A DNA stretch of 64,000 nt, taken from positions 1 to 64,000 of the forward strand of contig NZ_CAMDLM010000022.1 of assembly GCF_945901735.1 (NCBI RefSeq), given 5' to 3'. Source of the stretch: Limnohabitans sp. Rim8 (GTDB lineage Bacteria > Pseudomonadota > Gammaproteobacteria > Burkholderiales > Burkholderiaceae_C). Below, piece by piece: positions 58,101 to 64,000 of this stretch. A model generated the notes under the pieces. The model worked only from the letters and a program-made list of their open reading frames with translations, was not told where the DNA came from and did no database searches. The translations under genes were made by a program, and so were the position numbers. The first letter of the stretch is position 1. Each line of letters starts with the position of its first letter.

Positions 58101-61100
58101 GAGCAGAGACCGCCGGAGCAGCCTCATAGTTCATGGCGAAGGTTTCAATGCCAAACGCATCCCCGATGGGCGCGCCTTGCGCGGAGTAGTGCTGCCCGCG
58201 GATGCCCAGGGCGGACCCTGCGGGGGCCTTCCAGGTCAGCACCCAGCCACCGTCAGCCAACACGCAAACGGCCGGCCTGACCCAGAGCGAGGCTTGCGTT
58301 GACGTCACAACCTGAGGGCCCAGCGCCTCACCCGCTGCCGAATACCGCTGCGTGTGAAGGGCCAGCAATTCTCCGTCTTTAGCGGCCCAGGTGGTCAGCC
58401 AGCCGCCATCGGCCAAGGCGCTCACCAAGGGATCTTGGTCGAAGAAGGCCTCAGCCAGGTAGCGTTTTTCCTTGTAAACCAGCGTGACAGTGCCTTGCTG
58501 TCCATTGGCGTCAAAGGCACGTTGCCAGACGGTCCCGCCAACCCCTTCGATCAGAGCGAGCCAGACAGCGACCCAGCCGCCATTACTCAGACCCGTCACT
58601 GTCGGGAGATATTCATCGCCCGTCTCCTCGGGGTCGAGCAGCTCGAAGCTTGAGATACCCGAGGCGTGAGCATATGCACCGCGGATCGTGCTCCCTACAT
58701 TAAATGTATCGTAACCCGCAGAAACAGCGGCCCAGCTGCCGCCGCTCAAGCCAGCGACCGAAAACTCGTGCGTGGGGAAGTTCTTATAGCTTTGACTCAA
58801 AGGAAAACCGAAATCAGTCGTGCCTTCGCTGGAGCCATCGGCTCCGTACAGTCGGTAGTAGGGGCCACGGCCATATTCGTCACTCCAGACAAAGACCCAG
58901 CCGCCGTCAGACAGCCCGGCAAGCGCTGGCGCGGTCCTAGCGTCCAGGTCTGCGGTAACAAAGAAGGCATCGCCCACCAATGCGCCGCTGGCTGCATAGC
59001 GCTGGGCATAGGCCTTGTAACCCCCGAACATTACTGCTGAATCGACCAGCCAGCTGACCACCCAGCCGCCATCCGTCAAAGCCGTTTGGACCACGTTGGA
59101 CGCGTACGCTGTCATGCCAACGGAATTGACAGCAAACCCAGCCGCTGGCTTCGTCAAACTCAAGTTCACCGTCGCATCCGCAAACTTGAGCGTTTCAATG
59201 CCGGTGAGCAAGTCCGTGCCCTCAGGCTTGACCAGTTGCAGCATGCCGCTGACGCTTTGCGACAGGGTGTAGCCGCCCTGAACACCGCTGTAGACGGCCG
59301 TGTCATGGCCTTCGCCACCGCCCAAGGTGTCGTTGCCGCCAGCACCCGCCAGGGTGTCATCGCCAGCGCCGCCATGGAGCAGCTGCGCGCTGGTGTCGCC
59401 GGTGATGCTCAGTGTTGCGCTCTGCGTGAGGGGGTTGCCCGACTGGTCATAGCGCTGCGCGTAAATACCCAGGCCCGAGCCATCTTGCGCCAGGGACTGC
59501 CAGCTGACCACCCAGCCGCCATCGACCAAGCCCGACACCTCTGGCCGCGACTGCTCGGCGACGCCATAGGTGTTGACATGAAATTCGCTGCCAATAGGCG
59601 TTCCGGCCGCTGAAAAGCGTTGCCCACTGATGCCCAACCCGGAGCTGTCAGCGCCCGTCGACTGCCAGGTCAACAACCAGCCGCCATCGAGCAGTACGGT
59701 CACAGCCGTGTGCAATTGAGGGGCTGTCGTGGTGCTGTGAATCAGCACCTCACTACCGACTTTGACACCCGTTGTGTCAAACTTCTGAGCGTGAATATCG
59801 CGCCCGCCACCCGAGGCAGGCACAGACTCCCAGCTCACCAGCCAGCCAGGGCTGACACCGCTGTCCATGGCCGCAACGGATGGCGCTAAGGGCACATCGG
59901 TGGTATTCGTTTGCAGCACCAGATCGTCCCAGGCGGTGTCCACCAGACCGACCGAGGTGAAGCGCCGGACGTGCACGTCAAAGCCGGCCGTGCCCTGCTC
60001 CGTCCAACTCACCAGCCAGTCACTGCCCAAAGCCGATACTGAAGGCCACCACTGGTCGTGCGTGGCATCGGCGGCGATCCGGATCTCACCGCCAGCGGCA
60101 CCTGTGGACGAGTAATGCCGGGCATAGACGCCATACTTGTCGCCTTCGGCATTCAAGGCCGTCCAGCTGACAACCCAGCCGCCATCGGCCAAGGCCGTCA
60201 CCGAGGGTGTGGCACTCAAACCAGGGGTTGACCCACTGACCACAAACTCAAACTCGGACCCAACCTCAATCATCTGACCGCTGGCGCTATAGCGCTGACC
60301 CAGGACCTTGAAGTCACCCGCCACGGAGACTGATTGCCAGGTCACCAGCCAGCCGCCGTCCAACAGCCCGGCAACAGATGGCGCGAGCTGACCGAGCAGC
60401 GTGGTCGTGTTGACCCGAAATTCAGCACCCACAGGCAGACCCGCCGCCGAATAACGCTGACCATAAACCCCCGAGCCAGACCCATCCTGGTTGACTGACT
60501 CCCAGGTCGCGACCCAGCCGCCGTCCCTCAGAGCGCTCAGGTCAACCGCCCTTTGGTCTTCAAGGATGTAGCTGTTAACACGAAACTCGGCAGCGGCCGT
60601 GCCCTGCCCGATCTGCACCGTGGCGTCGGCAAACTTCAGCGTCTCGATGCCCATGAGCACGTCGGTGCCATCGGGCTTGACGAGTTGCAGGGCGCCACTC
60701 GGGCCCTGGCTCAGGTGGTAGGCCGGGAAAGCGCCCGTGTAGGTCACCGTGTCGTTGCCGGCTCCGCCCACTATCAAGTCATCCCCGGCAGTGCCGATGA
60801 CACTGTCATTGCCGCCATAGGCCAGGATCAAGTCGTCGCCGCTTTCGCCAGCCAAGCTGTCAGCAGTGTCATTGCCTGTGAACAAGCCCAACACGCCATC
60901 CAGCGCCGCCAGCGACACAAGCGGCGCCTGGATGCCTCCGGCTGAAAATTCCAACACCGCGTCGCCGCCCCACACGGGCAGCCCGGTCAGATCATCCGAA
61001 GCCGCCACATCAGCCCCCGTGGCCGCCGCCAGGGCCGCCACAAAAGTCTCACCCAGCGCGCCCTGCGCCACGTTGCAGCCATACACCAGCAAGTCACCAG

Positions 61101-61386
61101 CCGGTGCCAGACTGGCTCCCACCGCAGACAGCGCGCTGGCATAGCCCGGCAAGGTCGACGCATTGAGCCAGGCATTGCCCAGCGCGATCGACCCGTCTGA
61201 GCCGTGGGTCATGAGGTGGATCGCGCTGAGCTGGCTGTAGCCGGCCAACAGGTCCCTGAGCTGCACCACCCCGTCCTGATCGGGCTCCAGCCAGACCACC
61301 GCATAACCCGGTGGCAAATCGACGCTGAACTTCTCACGATCAAGAAGATTGACAACACCGGAATCAATGACTATTAAATTATTCAT
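48436..61386 (-). CDS. Giant secreted protein: DUF4347, three RTX + seven-repeat arrays, four Gly-rich modules, dockerin-like end
   Basis: A single frame of ~4316 residues. Start ATG 61384-61386 (MNNLIVIDSGVVNLL); an ATG four codons earlier is possible. Residues 1-160 are DUF4347 (LMTHGSDGSIALGNAWLN, LLVYGCNVAQGALGE, GADVAASDDLTG), a domain typical of very large exported proteins. Then three units follow, each an RTX-like cassette (GGxGNDTL / YTLSQ / LKFADATV) plus seven ~50-residue repeats of DGGWVVTWQS...GIYAQRYSAAG type. Cadherin/VCBS-like domains (TGATEDTAFTITYEML, LTEDTPYVLSLSDLGYVDVDGD) separate them from four Gly-rich modules and further cadherin-like domains. The end is the dockerin-like module closing LSLAQFGIYAAG. 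There is no signal peptide, so type I export is expected. It is probably an extracellular surface-layer-like or adhesive protein; activity unknown. Confidence 0.9.
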   Translation of the reverse strand: MNNLIVIDSGVVNLLDREKFSVDLPPGYAVVWLEPDQDGVVQLRDLLAGYSQLSAIHLMTHGSDGSIALGNAWLNASTLPGYASALSAVGASLAPAGDLLVYGCNVAQGALGETFVAALAAATGADVAASDDLTGLPVWGGDAVLEFSAGGIQAPLVSLAALDGVLGLFTGNDTADSLAGESGDDLILAYGGNDSVIGTAGDDLIVGGAGNDTVTYTGAFPAYHLSQGPSGALQLVKPDGTDVLMGIETLKFADATVQIGQGTAAAEFRVNSYILEDQRAVDLSALRDGGWVATWESVNQDGSGSGVYGQRYSAAGLPVGAEFRVNTTTLLGQLAPSVAGLLDGGWLVTWQSVSVAGDFKVLGQRYSASGQMIEVGSEFEFVVSGSTPGLSATPSVTALADGGWVVSWTALNAEGDKYGVYARHYSSTGAAGGEIRIAADATHDQWWPSVSALGSDWLVSWTEQGTAGFDVHVRRFTSVGLVDTAWDDLVLQTNTTDVPLAPSVAAMDSGVSPGWLVSWESVPASGGGRDIHAQKFDTTGVKVGSEVLIHSTTTAPQLHTAVTVLLDGGWLLTWQSTGADSSGLGISGQRFSAAGTPIGSEFHVNTYGVAEQSRPEVSGLVDGGWVVSWQSLAQDGSGLGIYAQRYDQSGNPLTQSATLSITGDTSAQLLHGGAGDDTLAGAGGNDTLGGGEGHDTAVYSGVQGGYTLSQSVSGMLQLVKPEGTDLLTGIETLKFADATVNLSLTKPAAGFAVNSVGMTAYASNVVQTALTDGGWVVSWLVDSAVMFGGYKAYAQRYAASGALVGDAFFVTADLDARTAPALAGLSDGGWVFVWSDEYGRGPYYRLYGADGSSEGTTDFGFPLSQSYKNFPTHEFSVAGLSGGSWAAVSAGYDTFNVGSTIRGAYAHASGISSFELLDPEETGDEYLPTVTGLSNGGWVAVWLALIEGVGGTVWQRAFDANGQQGTVTLVYKEKRYLAEAFFDQDPLVSALADGGWLTTWAAKDGELLALHTQRYSAAGEALGPQVVTSTQASLWVRPAVCVLADGGWVLTWKAPAGSALGIRGQHYSAQGAPIGDAFGIETFAMNYEAAPAVSALADGGWVISWHSQKQDGSGFGVFSQRYDQAGTPLAQGVAMQVTGDTSAQVLVGGPGADTLDGAGGNDTLSGGAGNDVLIGGLGQDTALFSGLRADYTLSQTAAGVLQVNGPEGLDTLDSIEVLKFAGGATFQRVTGSVNAEFNVNSQSTEEAANPRDAHVTVLADGGFLVSWTTSPPNPADWTLPMGPSSVHTQRFGADGAMLGGEVQVSTAASSFQSGGVVTALANGGWVVAWATDSGGWIPNADLYARVFSATGVGGSEFKVNSTDSTGNESVAVTALNDGGWLATWASTGHTSGAGIYAQRYTAGGLASGTEFKIGASTLSTTASLPTVTDLADGGWLVAWSQQENIGFDSEILARRYSSVGVASAAFQVNQATVESTRQSSAAVTDLADGGWLVTWQSNGQDAGTDGASTGIYARRYSAEGVASDEFRVNTHLLNEQSMPAVTALADGGWLVTWQSLDQDNVGGSGGSSGSSGSDGQPMWDYGIYGQRFSATGQAVGAEFQVNTYTTDNQMGPSVSALPNGGWVVTWTSTGQIDGGGIYAQVFNAEGVALQSGLGLSNPAPTLSSISTLTGATEDTAFTITYEMLAAAANEADAFGDALFFRVQGVSMDTLSVGVDVGRNIGPGQSLVWTPAANANGTLSAFSVAAYDGLSASPAVQVKVAVAAVNDVATLTNRTLLLTEDTPYVLSLSDLGYVDVDGDVPAYFSIDKNSRARVVMEVSNGSGLWAPLANGTDALGEWLGQGWVRLMPVSNANSETLDFNGIERLTLSFGDANRVVTHTSQLSWVVSAVEDAPTVSAPASVTSNGRDAMVFSSASGYALWVDDVDLPASLSVTLNVTSGSGSLSWLSSSGPNFADHGLVFSDSDGRDGTLAFSGSRSAINQALDSGLVASPTVAGLSLQVSDGKLEATANVTINGVTVVPGQYLQGDGSGGGGGGSFLGGGAGGAGGGGNDTLTGTAGFDVIFGDGSGGGGGGGGSFPRDIDGNPIDVGSAGGLGGSGADRLAGGAGDDLLFGDGFNGLDALSAGDSTSAGAAGGLGGGGGGGAWVAGSAGGAGGQGGLGAGNGGALKASVPLLPAFGGAAAAGAAAASVPDQSGAVGAAGAKPGINGVGGGGGFGGAAGGAGGLASVNSGIALAGAAGNTDAHSYLDANASAYLYLSNLPVLRRILVNYPAYGAGDDTLDGGAGSDNLFGLGGADTFVFDLATAGTADIDRVWDMTTADKIELNNGAAITGASLLALANAAVLVDSDADGNRDDTRLTLQVDGQTLSIDLIDIAQILVDSSQSFLTVNAANAGNLRPTLGAAPELTGATEDTPYSISWAALAAASEALDGDGNTLTFVAESLSSGTLTKGGVAVLAGVTQIAEGESFVWTPDANANGTWPAFKVFASDARATSNAVQVSVVVSTVNDAPTAANTSLTLQEDTARVLSLADFNYSDVEGDALERLSVRVGGAGQVTLQYLDKLTGGQWVSQSAGDVEFSAADIAAGQLRLLPASHLNGAVANALLFDVFGGQWSGAAPGSAAYVPPYGLSVNITAVNDAPTLLVPPTQLASGNLSLVLSSAKGNALSVADVDAPASVSVTIAVSEGLGTLVLNSSTGLTLTDGNGRDGTLAFSGTPSAINAALAAGLVLSPGVAGISLAVSDGAATGTASVLVNGVTLVPGLFMVGDGSGGGGGGAYGPSIATVTGGLGGAGGGSDDSLTGSLGSDVVFGDGSGGGAGGTLQGFVANNDNIRVTAGGAAGSGDDTIRGGAGADILFGDGFSGQNATRNAGAAGGLGGGGGGGGTTAASLGGVGGLGAGSGGGRAADVLLVGFGNPGTPNAASSVATDLAVQGLGGVTPEQDQRVLSSSGTGSAGGGGGFGGAAGGNGSRTWAALPGTAGNTDVHTYLDADASIYGWLSDLGVLRTLLANNPSFGVGADVLDGGAGSDDLFGLGGADTFVFDLATAGVGDVDRVWDLAAADKLELRSALSGERITGNALSAVLDTGVLVDSDGDGATDDLRLRLSETGKAMGIDLVNVSSLTLDGTGNYLMVGPTITSATYHAIAGRLVVTATSLTSAPLSADIDASAFSVTGHGGASYRLTDTADVEITSATSFTLTLSAADKLGVNALIYLDGKAAADGTAFGLETVSSSWTLASPSSKDLVANAIIATGASLAAAGYTTGKYIQGDGSGGGGGGGAANQVGGDGGEGGGGNDSLSGTSGFDVIFGDGSGGGGGGSWFNVSKGGAAGQGADRIAGGAGDDIIFGDGFSGRDARRDGGSGGFGGGGGGGAANSIVDTLGGVGGLGGGAGASSSRTVQAMVPGFGGAGAQTPANSATTEQEMTGLGGVSADKAYGGGGAFGGADGGTGSAATAAGSAGAAGGTDVQSYLDADASIYLYLSQLSVLRSILTNYPDYGAGADVLDGGAGSDHLFGLGGADTFVFDLATAGAADVDRVWDLSPEDRIELNNGARITGADLLSVLQAATLVDSDGDGAQDDMRLSLGVAGHVLAVDLINTQSLTLGADGSDLTVGATITRASYRATTGELVVTGTLLPAAKDSADIDASAFTLKGKGGVSYRLTDTADVELTSATSFTLHLSATDRAAVNGLLNKDGTAATDGRSFELATLDAGWTLASPSTTDLVGNAITVSATALAAAGILPGQYIQGDGSGGGGSGGAALSAGGAGGAGGGSDDTLTGTAGFDVIFGDGSGGGGGGAGVFSVAGGKGGAGGSGADLLAGGAGNDLMFGDGFNGFDAVQWGAAGGLGGGGGGASGENLVGSLGGRGGLGGGSGGGYAGASAALLSGFGLTGQGGDAANSVPTQLSVTGLAGKGGASSFGGGGAFGGAAGGSSNQPASAGGTEVHSYLDDNATIYQYLSNLAVLRTLLANNPGYGAGADVLDGGAGSDQLFGLGGADTFKFDLATAGADDKDRVWDLTAADRIELSNGARLTGDALRAIVNAASKVDSDADGAVDDLRLSLSQANQSLSIDLVNTARVWMDASGSYLSTNPTADKTVNALSYSWKAHTLLESVRVEVGLVSPTTDNRGALSLLLDGLADARPGLSAGRDVSAAELKATSDAVNLQDAIAILKMIVGLDVNGKDQALSPYQALAADFDGNGGVELNDAIGVLKHVVGLTGAGTPTPVWKFVDEASEAVAAITAVGGDPLRPGQPPAIVLDLTGDAATVHVGLVGYLRGDVDGSFAGAAGALDLDDTQPGFFEALVADNPALSLAQFGIYAAG
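49115..50180 (-). repeat. Gly-rich module D of the giant gene
   Basis: Encodes a ~350-residue unit: GQYIQGDGSGGGG, DTLTGTAGFDVIFGDGSGGG, FGDGFNGFDAVQWGAAGGLG, then HSYLDDNATIYQYLSNLAVL, GAGADVLDGGAGSDQLFGLG, DTFKFDLATAGADDKDRVWDL and DSDADGAVDDLRLSLSQAN. Confidence 0.88.
50540..51605 (-). repeat. Gly-rich module C of the giant gene
   Basis: The same unit: KYIQGDGSGGGGGGGA, FDVIFGDGSGGGGGG, GDGFSGRDARRDGGSGG, QSYLDADASIYLYLSQLSVL, GAGADVLDGGAGSDHLFGLG, FDLATAGAADVDRVWDLSPE. An ~115-residue spacer (TDTADVELTSATSFTLHLSA) also repeats between modules B, C and D. Confidence 0.88.
51990..53105 (-). repeat. Gly-rich module B of the giant gene
   Basis: FMVGDGSGGGGGGAYG, DSLTGSLGSDVVFGDGSGGG, GDGFSGQNATRNAGAAGG, HTYLDADASIYGWLSDLGVL, GVGADVLDGGAGSDDLFGLG, FDLATAGVGDVDRVWDLAAA, DSDGDGATDDLRLRLSETG. 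Confidence 0.88.
54215..55325 (-). repeat. Gly-rich module A of the giant gene
   Basis: GQYLQGDGSGGGGGGSFLGG, FDVIFGDGSGGGGGGGG, GDGFNGLDALSAGDSTSAG, HSYLDANASAYLYLSNLPVL, GAGDDTLDGGAGSDNLFGLG, FDLATAGTADIDRVWDMTTA. The tail after the module leads into cadherin-like domains rather than the spacer seen after B and C. Confidence 0.88.
56430..57695 (-). repeat. Seven-repeat array 3 of the giant gene
   Basis: Encodes seven DGGW-type repeats, each ~55-65 residues, from FNVNSQSTEEAANPRDAHV to IYAQVFNAEG. Core pattern: EF(K/R)VN, ..VTALxDGGWLVTWxS, G(I/L)YA(Q/R)R(Y/F)SAxG. One repeat holds a Ser/Gly insertion (GGSGGSSGSSGSDG). An RTX cassette (VGGPGADTLDGAGGNDTLSG) stands before it. Confidence 0.88.
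58000..59145 (-). repeat. Seven-repeat array 2 of the giant gene
   Basis: Encodes seven repeats from FAVNSVGMTAYASNVVQTAL to FSQRYDQAGTPLAQG. The most divergent array (for example LSGGSWAAVSAGYDTF, LALIEGVGGTVWQRAFDANG). An RTX cassette (LHGGAGDDTLAGAGGNDTLG) precedes it. Confidence 0.85.
59420..60595 (-). repeat. Seven-repeat array 1 of the giant gene
   Basis: Encodes seven repeats from AAEFRVNSYILEDQRA to IYAQRYDQSGNPLTQ. The first RTX-type cassette (LAGESGDDLILAYGGNDSV, GGAGNDTVTYTGAF) lies directly before it, after DUF4347. Confidence 0.88.
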
Positions 61387-61743
61387 AATACAAAACATTA
61401 ATTCCGAATTAGTAAGAAAATAGTAAAACTATTTTCAAAAAGGGCCGATGTTGATAACCCGTCTTTGACATTGCGAAAAAGCGTGGAAATTCAAAATCCA
61501 TTGAAATCAAGAACTTAGGATCACCATGTCGATTCGCACCTCGCGGTGACGGGATTATGAAAAGCTTTCCCAGGGTGAAGCCCGTTCCAACAGAGCGTCG
61601 GGACAACATTGATTAACTTTACTTGACAATAGTCTGCGTATTTTTATAGCGTTAGAAAAAAACTTGCAAATAAACTGAATCACTTTTTTGCAAGATCTCA
61701 CGCCCTCAAAAATAATGTGTGGACATCCAATACAAAAGGGGGA
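61387..61743. other. Intergenic region upstream of the giant gene
   Basis: AT-rich DNA expected to hold the giant gene's promoter on the minus strand. GAAAATAGT-AAA-ACTATTTTC at 61426-61446 is a perfect 9-bp inverted repeat about 40 bases upstream of the start codon and may be an operator or leader hairpin. No clear -35/-10 pair or further gene was seen. Confidence 0.4.
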
Positions 61744-61880
61744 TCAGGCGTCAATTCCAAACTGTGACAGACTCAAAACGTGTGGATCTGACAGGGCTGC
61801 CAAATAATCTGGCCGCTCGGTATCAGGAAGTCGCTGGCCATCAGGCCCGTGACGGGCTCGCTGAAGTCGGGGCCAGGGAT
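61744..61880 (-). pseudogene. Scar of a fourth giant-family gene
   Basis: The minus strand encodes FSEPVTGLMASDFLI (the start of the Ig-like domain of the 698-aa protein) joined, with a frame change, to DTERPDYLAALSDPHV and LSLSQFGIDA-stop, the end of the shared C-terminal module. About 2 kb of coding sequence between these two points has been lost. The remnant begins where the next gene's stop codon lies. Confidence 0.8.
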
Positions 61881-62535
61881 CAGCCGACCGTGTAAATCCC
61901 AAACTGCGCCAAATTCAACGCAGGCTGCTCAGCGACCAGCGCAGTGAAGTACCCCGGCTGCGCATCATCCAAATCCAGCGCCCCGGCGGCTCCGGCAAAG
62001 CTGCCATCCACATCCCCGCGCAAATACCCCACCAAGCCGACCTGCACTGTGGCATCTGCACCCGTCAGGTCCAAGTTGATGGCCGGCGGCTGGCCAGGGC
62101 TTAAAGCGGCGGCGTCCTTGATCGCCACCACCGCGGCGCTGGCTTCGTCAACAAAGCGCCACTCGGGCTTGGGTGTGCCAGTCCCCGTCAAACCCACCAC
62201 GTGCTTGAGCACGCCAATGGCGTCGTTCAGCTCGACCCGGCCATTACCATCAAAGTCGGCGGCCAGGGCCTGGTAAGGCGACAGCGGCTGGTTGGCACCG
62301 TTGACGTTCAGGCCAACGATCATCTTCAGGATGGCGATGGCGTCTTGCAAGTTGACGGCGTTGGTGGTGGCCTGCGCTTCGGCGGAGGGGGTGGGGCGGC
62401 TGGCGCTCACGTTCAAGCTGCTGTTTGTCACGGCCGCAAAGCTGGCCACGCCTTGCGGGTCGGTGCTGCCACTGTGGCTGCCTGCAACGAGCTCCACGTG
62501 GCTCAGCAGGGTGTGGTCTTTCCACTGGTAAGTCA
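61880..62535 (-). other. Shared C-terminal dockerin-like module, copy 3
   Basis: Encodes YQWKDHTLLSHVELVAG to the stop, with the same motif order as copies 1 and 2; the DNA is also very similar to copy 2 over the dockerin and GDVDGSF segments, which suggests recent duplication or gene conversion. Confidence 0.8.
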
Positions 62536-64000
62536 GCAGGTCAAGACGCTTGCCTGGCGCGGCCTGCACCGCCTCGGTCAGGCTCTGAGAAAAATTGCCG
62601 CCCCAGTTGCCACTCGTGCTATCAAAACCCTGCAGGTCGACCGTGATGAGCTTGCCCAGTTCATTGGCCGACAAGACCAAGGTGTCGGTCCCGTTGCCCT
62701 GGCCCCAGATCCATTCACCGTCGGCGCGCCACGAAATGTTTCTAAGAATCAACTCGCCGTCCGGATCGACCAGGTGAGACACCAGCTTCAGGCTGCTACC
62801 GACCTGCGCCAGCCCGGTGATCTCGATGGTGCCAGTGGTGGGGTGGTCGACCTTGTAGAGCAAGAGCCCTGTGACCGCCTGCCCCACTGGCGCAGCCTCG
62901 GCACTGCCCGGCGTCGCCGGCTCCTGGAGTTGCCACAGCAGATTGATCAGGTAGTAATCCACCAGCTCCCCGGAAGGCAAGCCAGGGTTGGTCTCTTTGA
63001 CAATAGGTGCGCCAGCCGGTGGCAACTGCACCAGGTACTTGTAGCCAATGTGGCTGAGCACGCGGCCCAGCACCGCCTGGTTGACACTGTCATTGAAGAG
63101 CAGGCTCAGCGTCCCCGTGAGCGACTCCACCTCGGCCACAGCCAAGCCGTCAAGAAGCGCCTGACCGCCCTCGGTCAGGACCAGGCCACTGATGCCAGCG
63201 AATCCATCGGCTGTGTTAGCGCCTGACTGCCGTGAAATCGTTAGCCGATAGCCCCCGTAATGCGCCCCGGCTTGCCCCTGCAGGTCAGGGTCCTGCGCAG
63301 CAGTCACAGCGCTGAGTTGCTGGAACTCGGAGGAATTTTCCCAAACCATGACGCGCTCAGTCAGGCCCAACTCGCCACCAAAATCGGCATCAAGCTGCCC
63401 GTTGGCTGTGAGCTTACTCACCGCAAAACTGCTTTGCAGATTCGTCTCATTCATGCGCAGGCGCTCAAGATCAGCGCTGCCGGCCCACACCACGCTGCCG
63501 TCGGCCAGGGCCAGGACTTGATCCAGACGCTGGCCAGTGCTCGTCTCAACAAGACCCTGGTTACCAAAACCCGTATCCAAGGCGCCCGAGGCGGTGACCT
63601 TCACCAAAAAACTGGAAGACGCCGTTGATGAACTGCCCTCACTGAGCGGGCGCCGGATGCGGCCTTCAATCAAATAGCCGCCGTCAGGCACGCTGACCAC
63701 CTTGTCCGCCAAAATATCCGACACCCCTTCGGGTATGGGCAGCACCAGGTCGGCGCCAGCGTTGAAGCTGCTGTCGACCGTTCCATCGGCATGCTCACGG
63801 CGGACGAACCATCTGTTGCCGGTGTCCATCACGATCAAGGCCTGGCCAGACTCATCTACATCAAAGGCCCGGACGGCAACCCAGTTGCCATCTTTTCGGC
63901 CGTTAATTTCCCGCACCTCGGGTACCCCCACGACGCTGCCCGAGACGTTCAGGTTGACATCCGTCAAGGTCCACTGTGAAGTCCCAAGATAAAGTTCGCC
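61880..64000 (-). CDS. Delta-60-repeat secreted protein with dockerin-like C-terminal module (5' end outside window)
   Basis: The frame is open to the window edge (11 codons beyond a TTG at 63967), so the protein is at least 706 residues and the true start is unseen. The visible N-terminal part has delta-60-type repeats (WFVRREHADGTVDSSFNAGA, FLVKVTASGALDTGFGNQGL, SKLTANGQLDADFGG). A middle region (VLTEGGQALLDGLAVAEVE, LLFNDSVNQAVLGRVLSHIGY) resembles repeat spacers of cadherin/VCBS giants, then an Ig-like part (GTIEITGLAQVGSSLKL). The last ~220 residues are the shared module: AVNLQDAIAILKMIVGLNVNG, DFDGNGRVELNDAIGVLKHV, GYLRGDVDGSFAGAAGALDL, and LNLAQFGIYTVG at the end. Function unknown; presumably exported by the same route as its neighbours. 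Confidence 0.85.
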   Translation of the reverse strand, partial: GELYLGTSQWTLTDVNLNVSGSVVGVPEVREINGRKDGNWVAVRAFDVDESGQALIVMDTGNRWFVRREHADGTVDSSFNAGADLVLPIPEGVSDILADKVVSVPDGGYLIEGRIRRPLSEGSSSTASSSFLVKVTASGALDTGFGNQGLVETSTGQRLDQVLALADGSVVWAGSADLERLRMNETNLQSSFAVSKLTANGQLDADFGGELGLTERVMVWENSSEFQQLSAVTAAQDPDLQGQAGAHYGGYRLTISRQSGANTADGFAGISGLVLTEGGQALLDGLAVAEVESLTGTLSLLFNDSVNQAVLGRVLSHIGYKYLVQLPPAGAPIVKETNPGLPSGELVDYYLINLLWQLQEPATPGSAEAAPVGQAVTGLLLYKVDHPTTGTIEITGLAQVGSSLKLVSHLVDPDGELILRNISWRADGEWIWGQGNGTDTLVLSANELGKLITVDLQGFDSTSGNWGGNFSQSLTEAVQAAPGKRLDLLTYQWKDHTLLSHVELVAGSHSGSTDPQGVASFAAVTNSSLNVSASRPTPSAEAQATTNAVNLQDAIAILKMIVGLNVNGANQPLSPYQALAADFDGNGRVELNDAIGVLKHVVGLTGTGTPKPEWRFVDEASAAVVAIKDAAALSPGQPPAINLDLTGADATVQVGLVGYLRGDVDGSFAGAAGALDLDDAQPGYFTALVAEQPALNLAQFGIYTVG

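Overview
The window looks like a chromosome segment of a betaproteobacterium of the order Burkholderiales, most likely Comamonadaceae (inference from gene content, GC-rich coding, and the back-to-back urtABCDE and urease layout; no taxonomic search could be run).

Layout. 1-8.2 kb: the 3' end of a large RTX/adhesin-type gene, followed on the + strand by an unusual SPINDLY-type (GT41) plus GT2-type double glycosyltransferase and a TIGR03032-family protein, then on the - strand a CysD/CysNC pair that makes PAPS. This CysD carries about 190 extra N-terminal residues. 8.2-14.3 kb: an IS630 relic, a decayed copy of a TolC gene, an intact TolC-family gene, and a 1103-residue protein that fuses a type I secretion ABC ATPase to its HlyD-type adaptor. 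14.3-25.1 kb: the urea transporter urtABCDE (-) divergent from ureA-orf-ureB-ureC-ureE-ureF-ureG (+), with a sigma-54-like promoter facing each way, followed by tRNA-Ser(UGA). ureD is not in the cluster. 25.1-30.6 kb: an AT-richer accessory island next to the tRNA, with a Tat-type beta-carbonic-anhydrase-like protein, two separated pieces of a P4-type integrase, IS3 fragments, a REP hairpin, an orphan membrane protein and an unrecognised protein with a possible ADP-ribosyl-cyclase-like domain.

30.6-46.1 kb is ordinary chromosome: a TakP-like binding protein, an FMN-dependent 2-hydroxy-acid oxidase, two dehydrogenase-type proteins, an M20 peptidase, a Bug/TctC binding protein, a small regulator plus membrane protein, then hemW-rdgB-rph (-) and yicC-gmk-rpoZ-spoT (+), and greB. 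46.3-64 kb is a run of minus-strand genes for very large secreted proteins without signal peptides: a protein with a cyclophilin domain (698 aa), a giant of about 4316 aa, and a delta-60-repeat protein that runs off the window. All three end in the same dockerin-like C-terminal module, and a scar of a fourth copy lies between two of them.

How the parts may work together: the fused ABC-HlyD/TolC exporter is a plausible type I route for the adhesin at the left edge and perhaps for the giant proteins at the right. The glycosyltransferase, TIGR03032 protein and PAPS-forming enzymes could modify a secreted surface protein or glycan. The giant protein holds three arrays of exactly seven roughly 50-residue repeats, each array introduced by an RTX-type cassette (three candidate seven-bladed propellers), followed by four glycine-rich modules of about 350 residues. 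These functional links are inference.
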